Source: Chloroflexota bacterium
Lineage (GTDB): Bacteria > Chloroflexota > FW602-bin22 > JACPRP01
Assembly (NCBI GenBank): GCA_016210495.1
Contig: JACQUC010000159.1
Location: 1-21,949, forward strand
DNA length: 21,949 bases
Direction: 5' to 3'
Part shown: piece after piece, positions 8,083-16,551 of the stretch
How positions within the stretch are numbered: the first letter of the stretch is position 1
Layout of the letters: each line of letters opens with the position of its first letter
Notes under the pieces: generated by a model
The model's database searches: none
Told to the model about the DNA's origin: nothing
The model's input: the letters and a program-made list of their open reading frames with translations, nothing else
Program-made: the position numbers and the translations under genes

Positions 8083-8256
8083 CTACGAGCTCTCGGTGGC
8101 CTGTCTAAGTGGTGCAGGCTTCTTCGCCCGAGCCGGCTGTTCCACGGGGAAGAGCTTCTTGAGGAGATCGACAACGAATCCCAGGAAGACCAGCGTCGTG
8201 AACGTGGTCGCCATTCCGACGATCGTCACGGTAATGCCAAAGTCGAGGTTTTCCAT
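8083..8256 (-). CDS. OadG/MmdD-like small membrane subunit 2
   Basis: This 57-residue protein begins MENLDFGITVTIVGMATTF, with one transmembrane helix running to about residue 26 (TLVFLGFVVDLLKKLF). A basic, alanine- and proline-containing tail (PARAKKPAPLRQ) follows, as in OadG/MmdD proteins. The ATG at 8256 is chosen over an in-frame ATG at 8310 because TGGAG lies just upstream of it and the extra 18 residues look non-coding. It precedes beta 2 on the same strand, mirroring the first pair. It differs clearly from small subunit 1 in sequence. Confidence 0.75.
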   Translation of the reverse strand: MENLDFGITVTIVGMATTFTTLVFLGFVVDLLKKLFPVEQPARAKKPAPLRQATESS

Positions 8257-8320
8257 ATATACTCCATTCTGCGGGGTAGATGGAGCAGTGCGCAGAACCG
8301 CCGGCTCCATCGTCGGTCGC

Positions 8321-8349
8321 AGTATATCATGGTGCTGACGCTATTGCAA
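8321..8349 (-). promoter_or_regulatory. Promoter of the OadG2-OadB2 operon
   Basis: On the minus strand TTGCAA (8349-8344), 17 bases, then TATACT (8326-8321). The leader to the ATG at 8256 is about 58 bases. Confidence 0.65.
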
Positions 8350-8352
8350 TTC

Positions 8353-8381
8353 TTGACTTTTGATAGGCCTTCGTGTAGTAT
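8353..8381 (+). promoter_or_regulatory. Promoter facing the acyl-CoA dehydrogenase gene
   Basis: TTGACT (8353-8358), a 17-base spacer and TAGTAT (8376-8381). It starts four bases from the -35 box of the opposite promoter, so the two are tightly divergent. If used, transcripts would carry a leader of about 365 bases before the dehydrogenase start. Confidence 0.55.
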
Positions 8382-8447
8382 GCGCCTGGCAAGCGCAGCC
8401 CGTTTATGATGACCTGGCCGACAGATTACCTACCACCAAAATTGGTG

Positions 8448-8523
8448 AACCGCAAAGAACGCAAAGAGCGCAAAGAGGAATTATGAAGAGAACTTTGTGT
8501 CCTTCGCGTTCTTCGCGGTGAAC
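8448..8523. repeat. CGCAAAGA-type long hairpin repeat, copy 1
   Basis: The left arm has three spaced CGCAAAGA-like units. The right arm has the complementary TTTGTG/CTTCGCG/CTTCGCGG units, giving an imperfect stem of about 28 bases. It is the same class as the hairpin at 11665-11736. It lies in the 442-base stretch 8311-8752 that has no gene and otherwise holds the divergent promoters and a second hairpin at 8539-8570. Confidence 0.7.
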
Positions 8524-8538
8524 GCGTTGGGTTTTCAT

Positions 8539-8570
8539 CCTTGGTGGCGCCCGCCTGAGGTGGGCCAAGG
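8539..8570. repeat. Palindromic hairpin in the dehydrogenase leader
   Basis: CCTTGG, then GCCCGCCTGAGGTGGGC, then CCAAGG fold into a GC-rich stem. The core CCGCCTGAGG also occurs in the palindrome at 10018-10047. No T-run follows, so it is not an obvious intrinsic terminator. Confidence 0.5.
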
Positions 8571-8752
8571 GCATTATTACTGATCTGTGCATAGAGAACT
8601 AAACTGTCGCCCCGGTTTTGGCAAGCCAGGCGCGGCGAAACATGTTGAGCAATCCACGCACAGGTCATTAAGTAACAAGAACGAGCCACGGGCTGGGTAC
8701 CGGCGGACGGCTGTTACACGCATAGATTCTTCGATGGAGAAAGGAGATATTT

Positions 8753-9904
8753 GTGGACTTCGAACTGAGCGAAGAACAAGTCGCGATGAGGGACCTGGCG
8801 CGCGATTTCGCCGAGAAGGAAATCGCGCCGATCGTCGAGGAAGACGAAAAGCATCACCGGTTTCGCCCCGAAATCGTGAGGAAAATGGGCGACCTGGGCT
8901 TTTTCGGGGTTGTAATCCCTGAGGAGTATGGGGGAACCGGACTCGGGCTACTTAGCTCTGTGGTAATCACCGAAGAGATAGCGAAGGTTAGTGCCTCGTA
9001 CGGCCTGCCTTTCAACATGCAGACCATCGGCCCCGGCCTGACGATCCTGCAATTCGGGACCGAGGAACAGAAACAGAAATACCTGCCGAGACTTGTGGAT
9101 GGCTCGTCGATAGGATGCTTCGCCATCACGGAGCCGGGCTCAGGATCCGACGTGGCGTCGATGAAGACCACGGCGGTGGAACAGGAAGACTGCTTTGTGC
9201 TGAACGGCCAGAAGACCTGGATTTCCAATGCCCACGTTGCCGACGTCGGGTTGGTCTACGCCTACACCGACCGCGCTGCCAAGGCCAAGGGGATGTCGTG
9301 CTTCCTGGTAGAGCTCAAGAACACGCCCGGCGTCACGACGGTGCCAATCGAGACCAAGCTGGGGCTCTTCTCGGCGCCAACAGGCGAGATAATCTTCGAG
9401 GACGCCAAGATACCCAAGAGCGCGCTGCTGGGCCAGAGAGGCGATGGCTTCAAGATCTGCATGTGGCAGTTGGACAACACCCGCATCAGTTGCTCCGCCA
9501 GGGCCGTGGGCGTGGGCAAGGCGTGCATCGAAGTGGCGGTGAAGTATGCCCTCGAGCGGGATCAGTTCGGCCAGCCCATCGCCGACTTCCAGATGATTCA
9601 GGACCAGATCGCGCAGATGTACGTCGAGAACGACGCGGCGCGGCAGTTGGTGCACCGTGCGGCGTACAATCGCGACAAGGGCGCGCGGAACTCGCTGGAA
9701 ATATCGATGGCCAAGTATTTTTCTGCCGAAGCTGTGAACAAAGCCGCGGGCGAAGCGGTAAAGATATTCGGCTCATACGGCTTTTCGACCGAGTATCCGG
9801 CCGCCAGGCTCTTCCACGATGCCAAATCCTTCCAGATCGTCGAAGGGACCTCGAACATCCAGAAGGTCATCATCGCCGGCTACGCCCTGGGGCGCCGGAG
9901 GTAG
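8753..9904 (+). CDS. Acyl-CoA dehydrogenase
   Basis: This 383-residue flavoprotein dehydrogenates an acyl-CoA to the enoyl-CoA in the cytoplasm, passing electrons to ETF. The layout is normal: helical N-domain, CFAITEPGSGSDVASMKTTA (FAD/substrate loop), the KTWISNA segment and a C-terminal helical domain. E364 in VEGTSNI is at the usual catalytic-base position. Overall wording (KTWISNA..ADV..YAYTDRAA, ASPTGE-like SAPTGEIIFED, FQMIQDQIAQM) recalls non-decarboxylating glutaryl-CoA dehydrogenase. However, the arginine that would bind the distal carboxylate appears to be G84 (SYGLPFNM). The GTG start at 8753 has AAGGAG. It is followed by the carboxyltransferase gene, which suggests a shared acyl-CoA pathway. 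The exact substrate is unsettled. Confidence 0.92.
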   Translation: MDFELSEEQVAMRDLARDFAEKEIAPIVEEDEKHHRFRPEIVRKMGDLGFFGVVIPEEYGGTGLGLLSSVVITEEIAKVSASYGLPFNMQTIGPGLTILQFGTEEQKQKYLPRLVDGSSIGCFAITEPGSGSDVASMKTTAVEQEDCFVLNGQKTWISNAHVADVGLVYAYTDRAAKAKGMSCFLVELKNTPGVTTVPIETKLGLFSAPTGEIIFEDAKIPKSALLGQRGDGFKICMWQLDNTRISCSARAVGVGKACIEVAVKYALERDQFGQPIADFQMIQDQIAQMYVENDAARQLVHRAAYNRDKGARNSLEISMAKYFSAEAVNKAAGEAVKIFGSYGFSTEYPAARLFHDAKSFQIVEGTSNIQKVIIAGYALGRRR

Positions 9905-9985
9905 TGGCGCCGTACGAGGCGACGAGGAGCGACCGCTCTGCAAGCGAGAATACAGATGCAGGCGATGGGGCGACCCTCACCCTAA

Positions 9986-10047
9986 CCCTCTCCCAGAGGG
10001 AGAGGGGATTGCGGAACGGGGCGTCCGCCTGAGGCGGGCGCCCCTAC
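9986..10047. repeat. Two adjacent palindromic repeats between dehydrogenase and carboxyltransferase
   Basis: A perfect 9-bp stem CCCTCTCCC/GGGAGAGGG (9986-10006) is followed by a 13-bp stem starting GGGGCGTCCGCCT with one mismatch (10018-10044) and then TAC. The second belongs to the CCCCTAC-ending palindrome family seen elsewhere in the window. They may act as REP-like mRNA stabilisers, but this is inference. Confidence 0.65.
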
Positions 10048-10078
10048 CAGTGTGCCAACATCAGGGGGATAAGGAACG

Positions 10079-11635
10079 TTGTCCGAAGAAGTGCTACGTA
10101 AAATTGAGGAAATCGAGGCGCAACGCGCGCGGATAATGAAAGGCGGCGGAGCCAAAGCCGTCGAGAAGCAACACGCGTCAGGGAAGCTGACCGCGCGCGA
10201 GCGAATAGACTACCTTTTCGATCCCGGTACTTTCACCGAGTTCGACCTTTTCGCGAAACACCTCGGCAGGGACTACGGCCTCGACAAGGCCGAGGTGCCC
10301 GCCGACGGCGTGGTCACGGGATACGGCAAGATCAACGGGCGAGAGACCTTCGTGTATTCGGAGGACTTTACCGTCATCGCCGGGACGTTTGGCGAGATGC
10401 ACGGGCGCAAGGTCTGCAAGACCGTGGACCTGGCCCTCAAGATGGGCAAGCCCGTGATAGGCATCAACGACTCCGGGGGCGCCCGCGTCACCGAAGAGAT
10501 GGGGGCGCTGAGCACGTACGGGCAGTTGTTCTTCCGGCACGTGCGCTCCTCGGGGTGCATTCCTCAGATCGCACTGATCATGGGGCCGGTCGCCGGCGGC
10601 CAGGCCTATTCGCCGGCGCTGATGGATTTCATCTTTATGGTCGAGAAGAGCAGCTACATGTTCATCGCGGGACCGCCGCTGGTGAAGGCGGTTGTGTTCG
10701 AGGAGATCGACGAGGCAAACCTCGGGGGCCCGAAGATCCACGCGACCATCAGCGGCGTCTCGGACCTGACCGTCCGCGACGACCGGGCGTGCCTGGACAC
10801 CACGAAAGAGCTGCTGAGCTACCTGCCATTGAACTGCAACGAGAAGCCACCATACGTCGAGACCGGGGATAGCCCGGATCGCCTTGCCGAGGATATGATC
10901 GACATCATTCCCGCGGATCCGAAGAAGCTGTACGACGTTCACAAGGTTATCAAGCGCATCGTCGACAACGGCCAGTTTTTCGAGATCAAGCCGGAGTACG
11001 CCAGGAACCTCGTCGTCGGCTTCGCCCGGATGAACGGTCACGTGGTGGGCATCGTCGCCAACAATCCACTGGTGATGGCGGGCGCGCTCGACGTGAAGTG
11101 CTCGCAGAAGGCGGCGCGGTTCATCAGGTTCTGCAATGCGTTCAACGTCCCGCTGATCAACCTGCAAGACGTGCCCGCTTTCCTCATTGGCAGCAAGAGC
11201 GAGCGGGAGGGCATCATCCGGCACGGATCGAAGATGCTCTACGCCTACGCGGAGGCGACCGTGCCCAAGCTGACTGTGGTGCTGCGCAAGGCCTACGCCG
11301 GCGGCTATCTGGCGATGTGCAGCAAAGACCTGGGCGCCGACTTTCTTTTCGAGCTGCCCACCGGCGAGATCTGCCTGATGGGGCCCGAGGGCGCGGTGAA
11401 CATCCTTTTCCGGAAGGAGATCGCCGCCTCCGACGACCCGGAGGGGACGAGAGCGGAGAAGAACAAGGAGTTCTTCGACAAGTTCGTCAACCCGACGTAT
11501 TCGGCGGGCTTGCAGCACGTGGACGACATCATCGATCCCCGGCGGATACGACCCACTCTGGTGCGGGCGCTGGAGGTGTCGCTGAACAAGTTCGATCAGT
11601 TGCCGCCGAAGAAATATGGTAATATGCCCATCTAG
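10079..11635 (+). CDS. Biotin-dependent acyl-CoA carboxyltransferase / decarboxylase alpha subunit (PccB/MmdA type)
   Basis: This 518-residue crotonase-fold carboxyltransferase has an N-terminal half with the glycine-rich GVNDSGGAR-type loop (INDSGGARVTEEMGAL) and GPVAGGQAYSPALMDF. The C-terminal half has LINLQDVPAFLIG and KAYAGGYLAMCSKDLGAD. Size and wording match PccB and methylmalonyl-CoA decarboxylase alpha (about 510 residues), not the longer GcdA of Acidaminococcus. In a sodium pump it moves CO2 from a malonyl-type CoA to biotin on the carrier protein. The TTG start has AAGGA close upstream, and SEEVLRKIEEIEAQR is a typical N-terminus. The biotin carrier follows and no biotin carboxylase is present, which favours the decarboxylase role. 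Propionyl-CoA/methylmalonyl-CoA is the likeliest substrate. Confidence 0.9.
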   Translation: MSEEVLRKIEEIEAQRARIMKGGGAKAVEKQHASGKLTARERIDYLFDPGTFTEFDLFAKHLGRDYGLDKAEVPADGVVTGYGKINGRETFVYSEDFTVIAGTFGEMHGRKVCKTVDLALKMGKPVIGINDSGGARVTEEMGALSTYGQLFFRHVRSSGCIPQIALIMGPVAGGQAYSPALMDFIFMVEKSSYMFIAGPPLVKAVVFEEIDEANLGGPKIHATISGVSDLTVRDDRACLDTTKELLSYLPLNCNEKPPYVETGDSPDRLAEDMIDIIPADPKKLYDVHKVIKRIVDNGQFFEIKPEYARNLVVGFARMNGHVVGIVANNPLVMAGALDVKCSQKAARFIRFCNAFNVPLINLQDVPAFLIGSKSEREGIIRHGSKMLYAYAEATVPKLTVVLRKAYAGGYLAMCSKDLGADFLFELPTGEICLMGPEGAVNILFRKEIAASDDPEGTRAEKNKEFFDKFVNPTYSAGLQHVDDIIDPRRIRPTLVRALEVSLNKFDQLPPKKYGNMPI

Positions 11636-11664
11636 AGTAAAGGAGTAACGCGGTGGGGGTGTTG

Positions 11665-11736
11665 AACCGCAAAGGACGCAAAGACCGCAAAGATTCTCAA
11701 AGTGTTTTCTTTGCGCCCTTTGCGGTCTTTGCGGTT
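11665..11736. repeat. CGCAAAGA-type long hairpin repeat, copy 2
   Basis: The left arm AACCGCAAAGGACGCAAAGA and the right arm ending CTTTGCGGTCTTTGCGGTT form a long stem with few mismatches. It lies inside the operon, in the 169-base gap between the carboxyltransferase and biotin-carrier genes. Like copy 1 it could alter mRNA folding or processing. Confidence 0.75.
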
Positions 11737-11804
11737 AGACCGAATTTGTGCAAGTTCCACCGCGTAAGGCCCGCAAAATAGGCGATGTCGGAGGAAACTG
11801 AGAT

Positions 11805-12020
11805 ATGGCAGAGGAAATGACCGCCCCTATGATTGGGAAGATTATCAAGGTGCACGTGAGCGTGGGTAGCCATGTAGACGAAGACGAGCCCGTCGTCACG
11901 CTGGAAGCTATGAAAACCGAAATGCCGCTAGTGTCTCCCATCAACGGCGTGGTGAAAGAGGTCCGCGTGCAACCGGGCCAACTGGTCGAGGCGGATGACG
12001 TATTGGCCGTCATCGAGTAG
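11805..12020 (+). CDS. Mini biotin carrier protein (decarboxylase gamma/biotinyl subunit)
   Basis: This 71-residue protein consists of almost nothing but one biotinyl/lipoyl domain. The biotin site is EAMKTEM with K37. The mirrored half GVVKEVRVQPGQLVEADDVLAVIE completes the barrel. Unlike many BCCP or MmdC/GcdC proteins it has no alanine/proline-rich linker. It carries CO2 as carboxybiotin from the alpha subunit to the membrane beta subunit. The ATG has GGAGG ten bases upstream. It sits between alpha and bioB, directly linking biotin use with biotin synthesis. A lipoyl role is unlikely because AMKTEM is the biotin form. Confidence 0.93.
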   Translation: MAEEMTAPMIGKIIKVHVSVGSHVDEDEPVVTLEAMKTEMPLVSPINGVVKEVRVQPGQLVEADDVLAVIE

Positions 12021-12030
12021 ATTGGCCAGC

Positions 12031-12975
12031 ATGTCATCAGGCATTTCATACGAAGAGGCGCTCGGGCTAACCGGGCTGCACGGTCGAGAAGAGATTGTCG
12101 CGCTGGTCGACCGGGCCGACGAGGTGCGCCGGAAGCACCGAGGGAACCGGGTCGACCTGTGCTCGATCGTCAACGCCAAAAGCGGCCGGTGCGAGGAGAA
12201 CTGCCTCTTCTGCGCCCAATCGGCGCACCACTCGGCGCACGTGGACGTGTACGGGATGAAAAGCGCCGACGAGATCGTCGTACACGCGAAAGCCGCCGAG
12301 GAGGCGGGAGCGCACCGATTCTGCATCGTCACGCGGGGGCGCACCCTGCCGCCGGCCGACTTCGCGATCGCGCTGGAGGCGACCCGCAGGATAGCTGAGG
12401 AGACGTCGCTGCACCGGTGCGCGTCGATGGGGCTGCTGGACGACGAGCAGGCGCAGGCGCTTAAGGATGCCGGCCTCTGTCGCTACAACCACAACCTGGA
12501 GACGGCCAGAAGCCACTACCCCAAAATCTGCACGACCCACTCGTACGAAGACAGAGTGGCAACCATCAAGTCACTCAAGCGCGCGGGCATCGAGACGTGC
12601 GTGGGAGGCATCCTGAACATGGGCGAGTCGGAGGAGCAGCGGATCGAGCTGGCCTTCGAGCTGAAAGAGATCGAGCCCGACTCGGTGCCGATGAACTTCC
12701 TGAACCCGCGTCCGGGGACGCCGCTGTTTGGTCGAGCGCTGTTCGCGCCGCTGGAGGCCGTCAAGTACGTCGCCATCTTTCGCCTGGTGATGCCCGAGGC
12801 GATCATACGGATCGCCGGCGGGAGGGCAGAGAACTTTGGCGAGCTTCAGGCGCTGGGGATCAAGGCCGGCGCGGATGGTCTGCTGATCGGGAACTACCTC
12901 ACCACCATCGGCGTGGATCCCGCCGACGATGTGGCGATGTTGCGCGGGCTGGGACTAGACACGTGCAGGGGCTAA
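12031..12975 (+). CDS. bioB: Biotin synthase
   Basis: This 314-residue radical-SAM enzyme inserts sulfur into dethiobiotin. The CxxxCxxC cluster motif is C54-EEN-C58-LF-C61. Other BioB marks are YNHNLETARSHYP, the CVGGILNMGE segment and NFLNPRPGTPL. The frame extends upstream, but the ATG at 12031 gives the expected N-terminus (SYEEALGL). It starts 11 bases after the biotin-carrier stop, although the ribosome site is weak. It begins a bioB-bioF-bioD run and is probably co-transcribed with the decarboxylase alpha and carrier genes. It needs S-adenosylmethionine and Fe-S clusters in the cytoplasm. Confidence 0.96.
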   Translation: MSSGISYEEALGLTGLHGREEIVALVDRADEVRRKHRGNRVDLCSIVNAKSGRCEENCLFCAQSAHHSAHVDVYGMKSADEIVVHAKAAEEAGAHRFCIVTRGRTLPPADFAIALEATRRIAEETSLHRCASMGLLDDEQAQALKDAGLCRYNHNLETARSHYPKICTTHSYEDRVATIKSLKRAGIETCVGGILNMGESEEQRIELAFELKEIEPDSVPMNFLNPRPGTPLFGRALFAPLEAVKYVAIFRLVMPEAIIRIAGGRAENFGELQALGIKAGADGLLIGNYLTTIGVDPADDVAMLRGLGLDTCRG

Positions 12976-12981
12976 CGGGCC

Positions 12982-15080
<2,099 letters not shown>

Positions 15081-15097
15081 ACCTAGATGAAGACCTT

Positions 15098-15171
15098 GCT
15101 GGACTTCGCAACTTCGTAGATCGCCCCGGTGCTCTCTAGCGACTGAATTCTTTTGCCGATGGCCCCTCTTT
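15098..15171. repeat. Diverged direct repeat, copy A
   Basis: It aligns over about 75 bases with copy B at 15456-15531, sharing the blocks ATCGCCCCGGTGC and TTTTGCCGATG. On the minus strand copy A reads GAIGKRIQSLESTGAIYEVA and ends at a stop at 15083-15085, but it has no start codon. It looks like the tail of a lost gene. Confidence 0.65.
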
Positions 15172-15249
15172 CGTCGCAGCCTAACAAGAAACCAGACCGG
15201 TCTGTTGAGGGCTTGTGTATTCTGCTTGATGAGTATCCGCTATTCTCAC

Positions 15250-15525
15250 CTACTCATACCGTTTGTGCTTGGATACGCCCTGAACAGGTTGAGAAGCATC
15301 TCGGCAACACTGGCGTCGCGGCGCTAAAGCAACCGCTTCAGGCCGCAAACTGGCGATGTCGTTTGTCCAGCGGCCTGAAGCGGTCCCTTCACGGCCGCGA
15401 TGCCTACCCCACCGTAGCGTCGGCGACATAGGTGGCATCCAAAAGCACTTGGCACTACTGGGCTTCACAATCTCGCAAATCGCCCCGGTGCAGATCTCGC
15501 CATTGAATCCTTTTGCCGATGACAT
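15250..15525 (-). other. Doubtful short reading frame with strong ribosome site
   Basis: An ATG at 15525 has AGGAGG six bases upstream and opens a 91-residue frame beginning MSSAKGFNGEICTGAICEIV. The first 35 residues lie over direct repeat B and contain cysteines. The rest runs through the inverted repeat and looks like non-coding arginine-rich translation. Copy A keeps TGAI-E-K wording in the same relative frame but differs by one base earlier, and its ATG is changed. This may be a decayed small gene or a short peptide. No family is recognised. Confidence 0.25.
15332..15384. repeat. Perfect 15-bp inverted repeat (hairpin)
   Basis: ACCGCTTCAGGCCGC (15332-15346) and its exact complement GCGGCCTGAAGCGGT (15370-15384) flank a 23-base loop. 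Partial pairing continues outward (GTCGCGGC opposite GCCGCGAT). It sits between direct repeats A and B in the 524-base stretch 15081-15604, which holds no confident gene. It could be a small mobile-element end, an attachment-type site or a structured RNA. Confidence 0.75.
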
Positions 15526-15531
15526 TTCTAT
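15456..15531. repeat. Diverged direct repeat, copy B
   Basis: Partner of the repeat at 15098-15171. A one-base length difference between the copies shifts their frames in the first half. Copy B carries the ribosome site and ATG on the minus strand that copy A lacks. Confidence 0.65.
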
Positions 15532-15604
15532 CCTCCTAGAACACCAAGGCACCAGACCAGCCTGTAGATAGATAGCTTGTCAATATCTACCTGGCGTGAT
15601 TTTG

Positions 15605-15886
15605 CTACGCCTTGGGACGCTTGAAGTATAGGCAATGGCAGTGGGCGGAGCCACCCCCATCTACCCCTGCCATCTCCCAGCCTTCCTCACCAAGTTGAGC
15701 AATGAATTGTGCAGCAGCGTGCTCCGAAGTGAGTTTGCTCCCTTTCGGCAGGCTCTTGCGAATTGTCTCCCACGTAGCCACTACCTCTAGCCCTTTACCA
15801 GTAAGCTTGCACAAACTGAATCTATCAAAAGTACTAAATTCGTCCCACCCTAGCCCTTCGATTACACAATACTCCCACTTCTGCAT
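15605..15886 (-). CDS. DUF4177-like small protein
   Basis: This 93-residue soluble protein begins MQKWEYCVIEGLGWD, the typical opening of DUF4177-type proteins (a strand with W-E-Y). It contains FIAQLGEEGWEMAGV, the conserved LG-EGWE-V turn, and ends LYFKRPKA as the last beta strand. The family is a small alpha/beta fold of unknown function, common in accessory regions. The ATG at 15886 has AAGGAG seven bases upstream, so it is probably expressed. It stands alone between repeat debris and toxin-antitoxin genes. Confidence 0.75.
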   Translation of the reverse strand: MQKWEYCVIEGLGWDEFSTFDRFSLCKLTGKGLEVVATWETIRKSLPKGSKLTSEHAAAQFIAQLGEEGWEMAGVDGGGSAHCHCLYFKRPKA

Positions 15887-16045
15887 TGCTTACTCCTTAC
15901 CGTTATCAGCCCCCAATTCCTGCCTTTGGGAAGGATCACACCATCAGACAGAAAAGGGCTGAGGATATCTCGGGCGGGGCTAGCGATTAACGCCTTGGCC
16001 GTGTGCAACACCGCGTCGTTTGGTGGCCAGAGGCACCTCCATTTC
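15887..16045 (-). pseudogene. Degenerate tail downstream of DUF433 copy 1
   Basis: After the TAG of DUF433 copy 1 the same frame continues with EMEVPLATKRRG and stops at a second TAG. EMEVPL is the tail expected from comparison with copy 2 (RERELPL) and copy 3 (VEGMELPL). The remaining bases to 15887 show no supported gene. A toxin partner would be expected here but is absent. Confidence 0.45.
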
Positions 16046-16246
16046 CTAGGCTCGCCAGGCAGCGTAGGCTGACGCCTCACGAATGTCATCTTCTTCGAGG
16101 TAGGGGTAGGCTTTGAGAATGTCCGCGAAGGAGTATCCGGCGGCGACGAGACCCACAATGGTCCCGACCGTAACTCGCAAGCCACGAATGCAGGGCTTGC
16201 CGCCCATGACGTTGGGGTCGAAGGTGATTCGCTTCAGATCCCGCAT
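16046..16246 (-). CDS. DUF433 protein, copy 1 (antitoxin-like, slightly shortened)
   Basis: This 66-residue DUF433 protein reads ITFDPNVMGGKPCIRGLRVT, then IVGLVAAGYSFADILKAYP and EEDDIREASAYAAWRA. DUF433 proteins are small winged-helix-like DNA-binding proteins, often the antitoxin partner of DUF5615 PIN-like nucleases. The ATG at 16246 has GGAGA nine bases upstream. It lacks the usual E-x-PL tail because a TAG follows AWRA directly. No intact DUF5615 gene follows. It lies 33 bases after the UPF0175 gene on the same strand. Confidence 0.85.
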   Translation of the reverse strand: MRDLKRITFDPNVMGGKPCIRGLRVTVGTIVGLVAAGYSFADILKAYPYLEEDDIREASAYAAWRA

Positions 16247-16279
16247 GGTTGGTTCTCCGTGTGGTATGTTGTTGACCCG

Positions 16280-16489
16280 TCACGGGCGTCTAATTAGTGT
16301 GGTGCCAGCGCCCAGTTCCTGCACGGCCGCAAGCTCGTCTGCCAGCTCCTCGGCGGTGTAGTTCACGTACGCTATGCCGCGCGTCCGAAGCAAGCCCAAG
16401 AACTCAAGCCGGGTCATACTCAGCAAGCGTGCCGCTTTCCCTGAAGATATGTGCCCCTCGGCGAACAGGGAGAGCACTAACCACTCCAC
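16280..16489 (-). pseudogene. UPF0175 antitoxin-like gene with damaged start
   Basis: The annotated frame from a GTG at 16489 gives 69 residues with the UPF0175 core (EGHISSGKAARLLSMTRLEFLGLLRTRGI, read in two halves, then YTAEELADEL). The family N-terminus is also present upstream in frame ([20 protein letters not shown]) back to 16564, but without a start codon. An ATG at 16566-16564 is out of frame by one base, as if one G of ATGGCAACG was lost. The gene may be dead, or may use the internal GTG and lack its first beta strand. UPF0175 proteins are predicted antitoxins or DNA-binding proteins. Confidence 0.65.
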
Positions 16490-16551
16490 AACGCGGCGCT
16501 GAATCTCGTCCTGGTCGAGGCCAAACTGGAGTAGGTGGGTTGGGACCCGGA

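Noticed and set aside
9986..10006. Intrinsic terminator after the acyl-CoA dehydrogenase
   Set aside because: The stem is perfect but no T-run follows, and the next gene on the same strand seems part of the same unit.
10178..11518. 446-residue open frame on the minus strand
   Set aside because: It lies wholly opposite the clear carboxyltransferase gene. Its translation is rich in Arg, Leu, Val and His as expected for the antisense of a GC-rich gene and shows no family motif.
10079..11635. GcdA (glutaconyl-CoA decarboxylase alpha) assignment
   Set aside because: Length and motifs match the PccB/MmdA type of about 510 residues, not the longer GcdA of Acidaminococcus as remembered. A glutaconyl substrate is not excluded but not supported.
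11665..11736. CRISPR-like spaced repeats
   Set aside because: The CGCAAAGA units are 8-10 bases apart and arranged as two complementary arms of a hairpin, with no unique spacers of regular length.
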